Shown in pieces: positions 17,200 through 25,379 of a stretch of DNA of 64,000 nucleotides (positions are counted from its first letter, which is position 1; each line of letters begins with the position of its first letter). The notes beneath the pieces are model-generated. The model was not told the origin of the DNA. It saw only the letters and a program-made list of their open reading frames with translations, and made no database searches. Both the position numbers and the translations under genes were made by a program. The stretch is from Streptomyces sp. P3 (GTDB lineage: Bacteria > Actinomycetota > Actinomycetes > Streptomycetales > Streptomycetaceae), in assembly GCF_003032475.1 (NCBI RefSeq), contig NZ_CP028369.1, positions 682,001-746,000 on the forward strand, read 5' to 3'.

Positions 17200-20100
17200 T
17201 CACGTCACACGCTCCAGCTCGGCCAGCCGCTCCGCCGTTTCGGCGGCCGTCGGACCGTCTGCGACCAGGCCGCCCTCCGGCAGCCGCGACCACTCCGTCC
17301 GGGCGGCCCGGTAGGCCTCCCGGGCGGCCCTCGGCCGCGAGGCCGCCTCATAGGACATACCCCGCCAGTGGTGCGCCTGCGCACCCGTCCGGACGGCCTC
17401 GTGTCGTCGGCGTTCCGTGGGGGCCGCCCCCTCGGCCTCCCGGGCCGACTCCGCCGCGTCGCGGAAGGCGTCGACCGCCAGGTCGAGGCGGGCCGGGCGG
17501 CGCAGGCTGCGGTAGGCCTCGAACTGGACCTGGCCGAGTTCCAGACGGCACCGGGAGGCCAGCAGCGGGTCCGCCGCGTCGTCGGCGGCGAGTCCGAAGA
17601 GGTGCTCGGCCTCGCGCAGGTCGACGCGGTCCCCGCGGCCCCGGTAGCGCAGCATCAGCGCACGGCCGAGCAGCAGCAGCCGGTGGGCGACCTGCGCACT
17701 GCCCGCCGGGGTCTCCATCCGGCAGTCCCGCAGCACGCGGATCGCCCGGGAGAGCGTGCCCTGGCCCCGCGCCCCGGACTGCAGTCCGGCCAGCCGCAGC
17801 AGCGCCTCGCCCCACTCGGCGAGGACATCGGCGTGCGCGGGCGCGTCGCGGGACATGCGCTGGGCGGCCTGCGCGAAGCGGTCGGCGGCCGTCTCCAGCT
17901 CCGCCGCGTCGCCCGACTCCCGGTGGCGGGCGACCGCGATCCGGCCGGCCCGCGCCAGCAGCGCCGCCCGCCGGCCCTGTTCGCGGACCAGGGCGAGGGC
18001 CTCGTCGACGCGGGCCTGGGCGTCGTCCAGCGGACCGCCCGCCCGGAGCAGCGCGTCTACCAGGTCGAGCAGGACGCGCACCCGCGCCCGTGCCGACTCC
18101 GCGGTGTCGGGCGCCTCCCCGGTGTCGAGGGCGGTGCGCAGCGACTGCGCGCTCTGCTCGGCGTAGAGGCGGGCCTGCACGGGGTCGGCGGTGGCGCCGG
18201 AGAGGCGCAGCAGGACACGGCCGTGCTCCAGGGGGAGTTCGGGCGGCCGCTGCCGGCGGTCGGGCCAGACGTCGGCGAAGGCCTCCAGCATGCCGACGGC
18301 GCCCTGCAGCAGCGCGCTGTCCCCGCCGAGCCGCCACTGCGCCTCCAGGGCCCGCACCCGCTCCAGGGTGAGTCCGAGGGCCTGGTGGTGGTCGAGGTCG
18401 GGTGCCGCGCAGGCGACGGCGTACTCGCGGTCGGCGCGGCGCAGCAGGTCAAGGGCGCCGGCCGGGTCGGCGCGGCGTCTGCGGTCGGTCGCCGCGGCGT
18501 GCAGCACGCGCGCCAGGACGGCCCGTTCGTGCAGCCGCCTCGGGTGAGCCGCGGCGCGCTCCGCGGCCGCCTCCGCCTCCTGCAGCAGGTCGTCGCCGCC
18601 CTGCACCTCCCACAGGCGCAGCGTGCACTGCGCGTACTCGGCCCACAGTTCGGGGTCCGCCCCGGCGGGTCGCTCGTGCTCGGTGGCGCCGCGCAGCAAC
18701 TGCACCGCGTCGATGGCGTCCTGGATCATGCCCTCGCGGTCGAAGCGCTCGATCAGCGTGCGGGCCCGGCGGACCGCCTGGTGCGTCGGCCGCTCCTCGG
18801 AACGCCCCTGCCCGGTGCGGCCGCCGGGCGTCTCGAACTGCTCGGGCAGCGGCATGAACCGCCGCAGCACGCGCGCGGCGACCTCGGCGAAGGGCTGCGG
18901 CACGGGCGCCTCCTCGCCGTTGCCGCCGTTGTCCCCGTGATCGGCCCGGTCGGCGCGGCCCGCGGCGCCGGTGGCGGGCGTGTAGGGGCGGCCGGCGCCG
19001 CCGTCGCCGAGCTGGGCGAGGGCCAGCGCCGGAAAGTTGGGGCCGCCCTTGCCGAACCGCTGCTCGATGTACTCCGAGCAGTGCTTGAGCACCAGCATGG
19101 CCTCGTCGCGGCCGAGCCGGGACAGCAGGGCGTCGCGCACGTCCGCATCGATGCGGTACCACTGGGCGCCGTCGTCGGCGTACTCCTCCGACTCGCGGGT
19201 GAGCAGGCCGCCGACCAGCACCTCCGCGAGCTCCGACGGTCCCGAGTCGGGCAGCATCGTGCGCTGGACGAGCTGCATGACCGGCAGGCACAGGGGCGCG
19301 GCGGCCAGGTACACGGCGAGCCGTCCGGCGGCCGGGGAGGCGCTGGAGCTGAACCTGCTGACCCGCTCGAACGGGGTGCGACGCCGGTCGGCGCGCCCTG
19401 CGGGGGCGGGCGGCTGGTCGGCGCGCACCCAGCCCACGGCGCCCGGCACCGGCCCCGCGCCGGCCCCGGACAGCAGCCTGGCCCAGGCGCCGAGGGCCAC
19501 CGGCTCGGGCGGCAGCACCGGCACCGGCAGCGCCCCGCGGTGGGCCTCCGCCGGAACGCCGGAGGGGGTGCGCACCCGCAGCGCGGCAGCCCCGCCCAGC
19601 GTCTCGCCGCGGCTCAACTCGCAGAAGACCACGGGCAGTCGGGTGCGGTTCCACAGGCGCTGCGGAAGCGGCTGGAGCACGGCGACCGGGCCCTGCCGGG
19701 AGAGGTGGTGCAGCAGCCGGTGCGCCTGTCCGCTGTGCCACAGCGGGCCCGCGCAGTCGCTCACGAAGAGCACGATCCGGCGGCCGGTGGGGTCGCTGAG
19801 CCGGTCCGTGGAGTGCAGCGGCGCCGCGTACACGTCGGGGCTGCGGCTGACCGCGGGGGCGCCGTCCGGCCCCTGGTGCAGATGGCTGACCTTGATGTCC
19901 GAGAAGGCCCCCAACTGGCTGAAGACCTGCTCCAGTTCGAGGAAGAGCCGGTCCCAGACCCGCATCGACGACGAGGCGTCCAGGACCAGTTGGAGCCGGG
20001 CGTCGCCCCGGACCACGGCGCGGTGGACGGGCATGATCAGACCGCCCGCCTGTGCGCTGCGCTCCGCCGTCGCCGTCTCGTCGAGCCGCATGCGCAGCGG

Positions 20101-20694
20101 CGGCGCCGGGCTCCGGTAGCGCTGCAACCGCCGCAGCGCGCGCTGGAGTTCCAGCGGGGCGGGCAGCGCGGGGGCGGCGGGCACGCCCACCGGCAGCGCG
20201 GCGGCCCGGCCCGCGCCACGGGCGCGCGGGACTCCGTCCTGAGGCACCGGGTACAGGCTCACCCGTCCGTCGGCGCCCACCTCCTGCGGCGGCGGCTCCG
20301 GCCGCTCGGGCCGCTCCCCCCGCCCCCCTGGGTCCTGGCCCCCGCCCTGGCCGCCGTCGGGCCGGAACGCGGGCCGGCCTTCGGCCGCGGTCGGCGGCTC
20401 CTCCGCTTCGGAGACGTCCGCCGGCCGGGTCCACCGCGCCAGCCACAGCGCGTCGCACAACTGCTCCACGTCCGGATCGAGCCCCACCCCGCGCAGTCGC
20501 GCGACCAGTTCGGCGAGAGGGTCGCCCTCGTCGGGGGCCGGGGCCGTGGCGGGGTTCGGTGCCGGGGTCGATGCCGAGGTCGGGGGCGGGGAGGCCGAGG
20601 GATCGCCGTGGTGGTCCTGATCGTCACGGTGATGGTCGTGACGGTGGTGGTCGTCGGGCGGGACGGGGCCGTGGCGGGCCGCTGCGTCGGGCAT
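17200..20694 (-). CDS. vWA-domain and TPR-like protein (SAV_2336 type) of the VMAP ternary system
   Basis: A 1164-residue protein. The first ~45 residues are rich in His and Asp (HHRHDHHRDDQDHHGD), then a Pro-rich stretch and a small helical domain. At about residue 238, LVLDASSSM gives the DxSxS metal-ion-dependent adhesion motif of a von Willebrand A domain, followed by IVLFVSDCAGPLW. From ~650 onward there are helical repeats of TPR character (many LW..yA and LLRR segments). This resembles the actinobacterial SAV_2336 family, which pairs with a MoxR ATPase. The ATG at 20694 lies 7 bases past the moxR-like stop; an upstream ATG overlapping that gene by 50 bases has no reason to be preferred. 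Likely the vWA partner on which the MoxR ATPase acts. Confidence 0.85.
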   Translation of the reverse strand: MPDAAARHGPVPPDDHHRHDHHRDDQDHHGDPSASPPPTSASTPAPNPATAPAPDEGDPLAELVARLRGVGLDPDVEQLCDALWLARWTRPADVSEAEEPPTAAEGRPAFRPDGGQGGGQDPGGRGERPERPEPPPQEVGADGRVSLYPVPQDGVPRARGAGRAAALPVGVPAAPALPAPLELQRALRRLQRYRSPAPPLRMRLDETATAERSAQAGGLIMPVHRAVVRGDARLQLVLDASSSMRVWDRLFLELEQVFSQLGAFSDIKVSHLHQGPDGAPAVSRSPDVYAAPLHSTDRLSDPTGRRIVLFVSDCAGPLWHSGQAHRLLHHLSRQGPVAVLQPLPQRLWNRTRLPVVFCELSRGETLGGAAALRVRTPSGVPAEAHRGALPVPVLPPEPVALGAWARLLSGAGAGPVPGAVGWVRADQPPAPAGRADRRRTPFERVSRFSSSASPAAGRLAVYLAAAPLCLPVMQLVQRTMLPDSGPSELAEVLVGGLLTRESEEYADDGAQWYRIDADVRDALLSRLGRDEAMLVLKHCSEYIEQRFGKGGPNFPALALAQLGDGGAGRPYTPATGAAGRADRADHGDNGGNGEEAPVPQPFAEVAARVLRRFMPLPEQFETPGGRTGQGRSEERPTHQAVRRARTLIERFDREGMIQDAIDAVQLLRGATEHERPAGADPELWAEYAQCTLRLWEVQGGDDLLQEAEAAAERAAAHPRRLHERAVLARVLHAAATDRRRRADPAGALDLLRRADREYAVACAAPDLDHHQALGLTLERVRALEAQWRLGGDSALLQGAVGMLEAFADVWPDRRQRPPELPLEHGRVLLRLSGATADPVQARLYAEQSAQSLRTALDTGEAPDTAESARARVRVLLDLVDALLRAGGPLDDAQARVDEALALVREQGRRAALLARAGRIAVARHRESGDAAELETAADRFAQAAQRMSRDAPAHADVLAEWGEALLRLAGLQSGARGQGTLSRAIRVLRDCRMETPAGSAQVAHRLLLLGRALMLRYRGRGDRVDLREAEHLFGLAADDAADPLLASRCRLELGQVQFEAYRSLRRPARLDLAVDAFRDAAESAREAEGAAPTERRRHEAVRTGAQAHHWRGMSYEAASRPRAAREAYRAARTEWSRLPEGGLVADGPTAAETAERLAELERVT

Positions 20695-20701
20695 CAGGCC
20701 C

Positions 20702-21724
20702 TCACCTCGGGCGGTCGAGTCGCTGGATGAGCAGGTCGGCCAGCCGGTCACGACTGGGCGGCGCGGCCGCGTCGGTGAGGTAGATCGCGTTCAACAGCTG
20801 GTCCGCGGCGAGGAGTTCACTGCGTGACCGCTCCAGGAACCGCGTGATCAGATCGTCCCCCGCGCGGGCCGCCTCGTCACCGAGATGCGCGCGGACGAAG
20901 GTGGCGAGCCGGTTGTGGTCGGGGCGCCCCAGCTCCAGGTGGATGCACCGGCGCATCAGCGGGGCCGGGAAGTCGCGCTCCCCGTTGCTGGTGAGCACGA
21001 CGAACGGGAAGGCGCGGCAGCGCACCCGCCCGTCGCGCACCCGCACCTTCACGCCGTCGGCGGTGAGCACCTCCGCCTCGCCGTCCGGCAGCCGGTCGGC
21101 GATCCGCTCCAGCTCGGGTATCGCGAACTCGCCCTCCTCCAGGACGTTCAGCAGGTCGTTGGGCAGGTCGATGTCGCTCTTGTCCAGTTCGTCGATGAGC
21201 AGCACGCGCGGCGTGTCGGAGGGCAGCAGGGCGGTGCCGAGCGGCCCCAGCCGGATGTAGCTGCCGATGCCCTCGACCGCCCCCGGCGAGCCGGCCGCCG
21301 ACCCGAACCCGCCCTGGGCGGCGATCTGCACGTCCTGGAGCCGGGCGATGGCGTCGTAGTGGTAGAGCCCGTCCTGCAGTGCGGACCGGCTGACGATGGA
21401 CCAGCGCAGCACGCCGCCGAGGCCGAGTTCGTACGCCACCGAGTGGGCCAGGGTGCTCTTGCCCGCGCCGGGACTGCCCGTGACGAGCAGCGGACGGCGC
21501 AGATACAGCGCCGCGTTGATCATCTCCAGCTCCTCGGCGCCCGGACGGTGCAGTTCCGCCAGATGCCGGTGCGCGCCGAGCCTGCGGTCCTGGGAGCCGT
21601 CGCCCGACCCCGCCGCGTCCCGGCTGGTGAAGTCCCGCCACGGGGGAGGGTCGGGCAGCCGCTCGATTCCGTCGTGCGGTTCGCCGGCGCCTCGGTAGAT
21701 GAGCCACTCACTGGATTCGGTCAT
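20702..21724 (-). CDS. MoxR-type AAA+ ATPase
   Basis: A 340-residue single-domain AAA+ protein. Walker A is GSPGAGKSTL (about residue 83), Walker B is RVLLIDELDKSDIDLPNDLL, sensor 1 is VVLTSNGERDFP and an arginine-rich RRCIHLELG follows. These are MoxR-clade features, with the ELDKS variant after the Walker B Asp-Glu pair. MoxR ATPases act as remodelling chaperones for vWA proteins, and the vWA gene follows 7 bases downstream. Together with the VMAP gene upstream it forms the vWA-MoxR-VMAP triad described by comparative genomics as a conflict system. Confidence 0.93.
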   Translation of the reverse strand: MTESSEWLIYRGAGEPHDGIERLPDPPPWRDFTSRDAAGSGDGSQDRRLGAHRHLAELHRPGAEELEMINAALYLRRPLLVTGSPGAGKSTLAHSVAYELGLGGVLRWSIVSRSALQDGLYHYDAIARLQDVQIAAQGGFGSAAGSPGAVEGIGSYIRLGPLGTALLPSDTPRVLLIDELDKSDIDLPNDLLNVLEEGEFAIPELERIADRLPDGEAEVLTADGVKVRVRDGRVRCRAFPFVVLTSNGERDFPAPLMRRCIHLELGRPDHNRLATFVRAHLGDEAARAGDDLITRFLERSRSELLAADQLLNAIYLTDAAAPPSRDRLADLLIQRLDRPR

Positions 21725-21832
21725 GATCCGGTCCTCGTCACTCGTCCACTGCCGCGGCGGTCCGAACGTGCATCACGTTATCCATCCTGGGGGTGCCTGG
21801 TAAGGGGCCGGCCGGCCCCGCGGACGGGTGCC

Positions 21833-24157
21833 TCAAGGGGCTTCCAGCAGGTCACCCGTTCCGGGGAGGGGCTGGTGGGGATCGTCGTACAACAGGGCCA
21901 CGCCGTCGGCCCAGAAGGACTCCGTGCGGCCCTCGCGCAGTCGTACCCGGAGGTCGTGGACGGCCTCGGGAAGGTGCTGCGCGGTGGGCGGCTCGGCGAT
22001 CTCGTCGATCGTGCCGCGGTGGAACTCGCCGCAGACCGCGTCCGACCGGCCGCGCCGTCGGCGCCACAGGGCCACGCCGTAGCCGCCGAGCACGATCCGG
22101 GCGAGGGCCTCCGCGTCGTCCTCGTAACGGAGGTCGCCGTAACGGCAGAGCACCGGGACCGTACCGTGCGACAGGGCGCGCAACTGCTCCACGGTCGGCA
22201 CGGGTTTGCGCAACCCCTCGTCGCAGTCGAGGACTTCGGCCCGCGCGCGGTGCGCGTGCAGCCAGCGCCAGCGGGCCCGGCGTTCCGCGTCCACGTCCTC
22301 GTCGTACTCGCCGTACTGGCCTTGCTCTTCGGCGTCTCGCGGGGCCTGCGGACTTCCCTCACCCTCAGGGCCCCGCCAGTCCTGCGGGTCCTGCGGGTCC
22401 TGCGGGTCGCGCCAGTGGCCCGCGTCGTCGTCGCCTGCGTCGTCGTACGCCCCGAACGCCCCGTCGGGCAGCCGGTCGCGGTCCGCGCAGCGCACGACGA
22501 CGGGCCGCAGGGTCCCCAACGGTGCCTCGTCCGGTGGGAGTTGCCAGGCGTCCACTTCGAGGCCGAGCAGCGCGTGCGGCAGCGCCACCTGGAGCAGCGC
22601 GGGCCTGCCGGGCTCGTCGCAGTGGCGGAAGGCCTCCGCGAGCGGTCCGGCGAGGAGGCCGGGCAGCTCGGCCAGCGGCGTGCGCTCCGCCTCGTGCAGC
22701 CGTACGGCCTCGCCGCCGGGAACGGTCACGCAGACCGACCAGTCGCAGCGGTCCGGCTCCCAGCCGCGCCGCACCAGCTCGAGCAGGGCGGAGGGCCGGG
22801 CCGCGCTGCCCGGGGCACCGCCACGGGCACGCGCGGGTGCGCCCTGCCCGCGCCGCCGGCCACGCCCGCGCCCGCGCCCGCCGGGACCGTCCACGGCGGG
22901 CGCGCCTCCGGAGACCGTGTCGGGGGCGTCGTGCCCCGTCCCGTCCCGCCGGCGCAGCCGCGCGATCCGCTGCTCGGCGAGGCCGGACCGGTAGCGGGCG
23001 CTCAGCCGCTGCGCGGCCTGCCAGACCCAGACCCACAGGGCCTTCTCGGCGTCCGGGGTGCTGGGCACGACGAACGGGCGCGGCGCGGACATCGCCCGCA
23101 TCGCGTAGTCGAGCACCAGCTCCAGCGCCCCGTCGTCACTCGCGCTCTCGTACAGCGCGCCGAGACCGTCGCGCCAGCCGCGCGGTGCGGGCAGCGGAAC
23201 GGGACCCTGGAGGTCGGGGAGGGAGTCGAGGATGTCCAGCAGACCTCGGGTGCTCTCGGGCGGCGGGAGCTCGGCGAGCCGGCCCAGCAGCTGGATCCGC
23301 TCGTCCGGACTGAGAGTGCGGCCCGGTCGGGCGCCCAGCCTGCCCTGCACGTCGGTCCAGGTCTGCCGCCGGGAGGCCGGGTGGCGCTGCCGGTCGCGGT
23401 GGTAGCGGTCATGGGCGTGGAAGACCGCCTGGTAGAGGTCGCTGTGCTCGGCCGGCACCGCCTCCGCGGGCACCCGAAGGGTGCGCAGCTGCTCGATCCC
23501 GGTGGAGGTGCCGCCCGGCCGGTGGTCCGAGCGCGCCTTCAGGACGCCGATCACCTCGCCGCGCACCGGGTCGATCACCGGCCCGCCCGAGACGCCGTAG
23601 GGCAGGTCGTTGTCGCCCAGCCGCATCTGCACGTCCGAGGACCAGCCGCCGATCGTCCCCTGCACCGTGAGCGTGCCGTCCAGGACCTGCAACCGGCCCT
23701 CGTTCTCGGTCCAGCCCGCGTACAGCACCCGGCCTTCGCCGTAGTAGGCCGCCGGACGCTCGGAGACGTACACGCACTCGTGGTCGTCGACCGGTTCGGT
23801 CAACTGCACCAGCGCCAGGTCCGGAGCCGGCCAGTTGCCGGCGGACGCGGCCCGCCCGGCACGCTCGGGCAGCGTCGCCACCACCCTGCCGGGCGCGCTC
23901 GAGGCACCCCGTCCCGGAGCCGTCTCATACACCACGGCAACCTTGCCCCCCTCCCCGCCGCAGGCCACGTGTGCGCAGGTCAGAACCCAGTTGGGAGCGA
24001 CGAAGAAGCCGCTGCCGAGGAACGTCCCGGGCTCATCCAGGGCATACCCGACCACCGGGCGATGAATGCGCACGGTCGCCGCCACGACGAGTCCACGCAG
24101 CGCACGGCGGGCCGCGTCGAACGCGTTCGATGCGCCCGGGGCGTGCCCGCCCGTCAT
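21833..24157 (-). CDS. Trypsin-like protease fused to a VMAP C-terminal domain
   Basis: A 774-residue protein with a complete N-terminal trypsin-like protease domain: His63 in LTCAHV, Asp113 in PAPDLALVQL and Ser190 in YGVSGGPV. There is no signal peptide, so the protease should be cytosolic. The middle is helical. The C-terminal ~350 residues resemble the VMAP-C domain (vWA-MoxR-associated protein), with a cysteine-bearing CDWSVCVTV strand, LRPVVVRCADR and a final LLYDDPHQPLP. An acidic, Pro/Asp/Gln-rich repeat (GHWRDPQDPQDPQDW) interrupts it. The ATG overlaps the preceding gene's stop by four bases. In such systems the protease is thought to be the effector released by the MoxR-vWA switch; this is inference for this locus. 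Confidence 0.88.
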   Translation of the reverse strand: MTGGHAPGASNAFDAARRALRGLVVAATVRIHRPVVGYALDEPGTFLGSGFFVAPNWVLTCAHVACGGEGGKVAVVYETAPGRGASSAPGRVVATLPERAGRAASAGNWPAPDLALVQLTEPVDDHECVYVSERPAAYYGEGRVLYAGWTENEGRLQVLDGTLTVQGTIGGWSSDVQMRLGDNDLPYGVSGGPVIDPVRGEVIGVLKARSDHRPGGTSTGIEQLRTLRVPAEAVPAEHSDLYQAVFHAHDRYHRDRQRHPASRRQTWTDVQGRLGARPGRTLSPDERIQLLGRLAELPPPESTRGLLDILDSLPDLQGPVPLPAPRGWRDGLGALYESASDDGALELVLDYAMRAMSAPRPFVVPSTPDAEKALWVWVWQAAQRLSARYRSGLAEQRIARLRRRDGTGHDAPDTVSGGAPAVDGPGGRGRGRGRRRGQGAPARARGGAPGSAARPSALLELVRRGWEPDRCDWSVCVTVPGGEAVRLHEAERTPLAELPGLLAGPLAEAFRHCDEPGRPALLQVALPHALLGLEVDAWQLPPDEAPLGTLRPVVVRCADRDRLPDGAFGAYDDAGDDDAGHWRDPQDPQDPQDWRGPEGEGSPQAPRDAEEQGQYGEYDEDVDAERRARWRWLHAHRARAEVLDCDEGLRKPVPTVEQLRALSHGTVPVLCRYGDLRYEDDAEALARIVLGGYGVALWRRRRGRSDAVCGEFHRGTIDEIAEPPTAQHLPEAVHDLRVRLREGRTESFWADGVALLYDDPHQPLPGTGDLLEAP

Positions 24158-24798
24158 GCTCCGCCCCCGCCGACGGCGCCGTCGGCCCCCCCGTGCATCG
24201 GCGCGCCGGGGGACGCGCCCGCGCGCCGCGTCCCGTCGACGCCGGATGCGGCGGGGGCGGCGGATGAGACAGGTGGCGGCGGCGAGGTGGGCGGCGGCGG
24301 CGAGACCGGCGACGGGGGTAAGGGCGGCGGGGGCGGCGAGGCGGGTGGAGCCGGTGGAGCCGGTGCTGCCGACGAATGGGCCGAGGAGCCGTCACGCGCG
24401 CGGGCGTCCGTGCCGGCGGTCGTGCCGGCCGGCGGCGCGTCGAGGTCGGGAGGACCGCTGTTCCAGGTCAGGGTGACCGTGATGCCGGCTTTGGCCTCAC
24501 CGTCGGCCAGCAGGCCGACGACCTTCCCGGCCTTGGCGGTCAGCTCGATGCCGAACTCGACGCTCACCTCGTCCGGCCGCACCGCCCGCAGCGGCTCCGC
24601 CAGCGACCGTGCGACCCCCGTGACGAGCGCGTGCAGGCTCTCCACGCTCGCCTCCACCCGCTCGGCGAACCCGGTGTCGCTGTACGACAGCCGCCCGGAC
24701 GGCGCGGACAGCTCACCCGCGTCCGAGATCCGGGCCCAGACGGGCGTCCCGTCCGGCAGCGCGACGCGCGCCACCCGTGTCACGTCCTCACCGCTCAT
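24154..24798 (-). CDS. Trypsin-co-occurring domain protein (CU044_2847/Trypco1 type)
   Basis: A 214-residue protein. The N-terminal ~110 residues are an alpha/beta domain ending in a beta-rich EVSVEFGIELTAKAGKVVG... TVTLTWN segment, the pattern of the small domain found beside trypsin-VMAP genes (Trypco1). The C-terminal 100 residues are disordered and Pro/Ala-rich. The ATG at 24798 is preferred (GGGAG upstream); upstream frame extension is low complexity. It appears to be the first gene of the long minus-strand cluster that runs through fxsB. Function is unknown; the association with the protease gene, four-base overlap included, is what is known of the family. Confidence 0.8.
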   Translation of the reverse strand: MSGEDVTRVARVALPDGTPVWARISDAGELSAPSGRLSYSDTGFAERVEASVESLHALVTGVARSLAEPLRAVRPDEVSVEFGIELTAKAGKVVGLLADGEAKAGITVTLTWNSGPPDLDAPPAGTTAGTDARARDGSSAHSSAAPAPPAPPASPPPPPLPPSPVSPPPPTSPPPPVSSAAPAASGVDGTRRAGASPGAPMHGGADGAVGGGGA

Positions 24799-25030
24799 GC
24801 CACTCCCCCGTTCCCCCAGTCCCTCCTGCCCCTCCCGCGGGTGCGCGGGCCGGCAGCGGGATCCGTCCGCGCGGGGAGCCTGCGGCCCACAGGCCCGCGC
24901 CCCCCTGCGCCTATCCTTTTCCTGACCCCTCCCCCACGGAGAGCGGAGCACTTCCTCCCCTCGCAGGAACAAGGGTCCTTCCCCCGACGGAGGGCCCCTA
25001 CCCCTGCGACCGACCCACGGAGCACGATCC

Positions 25031-25213
25031 ATGTACTTCACCGATCGCGGAATCGAGGAACTCGAGAAGCGGCGCGGCGAGGAGGAGGTCACCTTCGAGT
25101 GGCTCGCCGAGCAGCTGAGAACGTTCGTCGACCTGAACCCGGACTTCGAGGTGCCGGTGGAGCGGCTGGCGACATGGCTGGCGCGGCTGGACGACGACGA
25201 GGACGACGAGTAG
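25031..25213 (+). CDS. DUF6104 family small protein
   Basis: A 60-residue acidic protein (MYFTDRGIEELEKRRG..., ending DDDEDDE) of a type conserved throughout Streptomyces and annotated DUF6104. It has two helices with VTFEWLAEQL and VPVERLATWLARL and no membrane segment. GGAG lies 8 bases before the ATG. It is monocistronic: divergent from the VMAP cluster and closed by a strong hairpin. No function known. Confidence 0.85.
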   Translation: MYFTDRGIEELEKRRGEEEVTFEWLAEQLRTFVDLNPDFEVPVERLATWLARLDDDEDDE

Positions 25214-25249
25214 GCGGTGCACGGCGGCCCGGCGGCCGCCGCGTGGGAA

Positions 25250-25274
25250 GGGGCGTCTCGGACGCCCCTTTTTT
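25250..25274 (+). terminator. Rho-independent terminator after the DUF6104 gene
   Basis: An 8-bp perfect stem GGGGCGTC/GACGCCCC with a 3-base loop (25250-25268) followed by six T's. It also insulates the promoter of the next operon, whose -35 begins at 25281. Confidence 0.9.
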
Positions 25275-25280
25275 CCTTTC

Positions 25281-25330
25281 TTGACTTTCGACGACCGCGA
25301 TATATCGTGTTTTACGGGAGACGCGATATG
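25281..25330 (+). promoter_or_regulatory. Promoter and palindromic operator of the DUF4097-padR operon
   Basis: TTGACT (25281-25286) and TATCGT (25303-25308) with 16 bases between fit a housekeeping promoter. A perfect 10-base palindrome CGATATATCG (25298-25307) overlaps the -10, and GCGATAT recurs at 25324-25330. AT-rich palindromes over the promoter are typical PadR operators, so autorepression by the PadR protein of the operon is a reasonable inference. Confidence 0.65.
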
Positions 25331-25379
25331 GCGCGTCGCCGACGCGTCGCGTCGTGTGCCGTTCTAGGAGGTCCGCACC

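Noticed and set aside
20695..20751. An earlier ATG for the vWA gene overlapping the MoxR gene by 50 bases
   Set aside because: The extra residues have no family character, and the ATG at 20694, 7 bases past the MoxR stop, is simpler.
20885..24925. A 1346-codon plus-strand frame opposite the MoxR and VMAP genes
   Set aside because: It crosses the boundary of two real genes on the other strand, has no ribosome-binding site and no recognisable domain.
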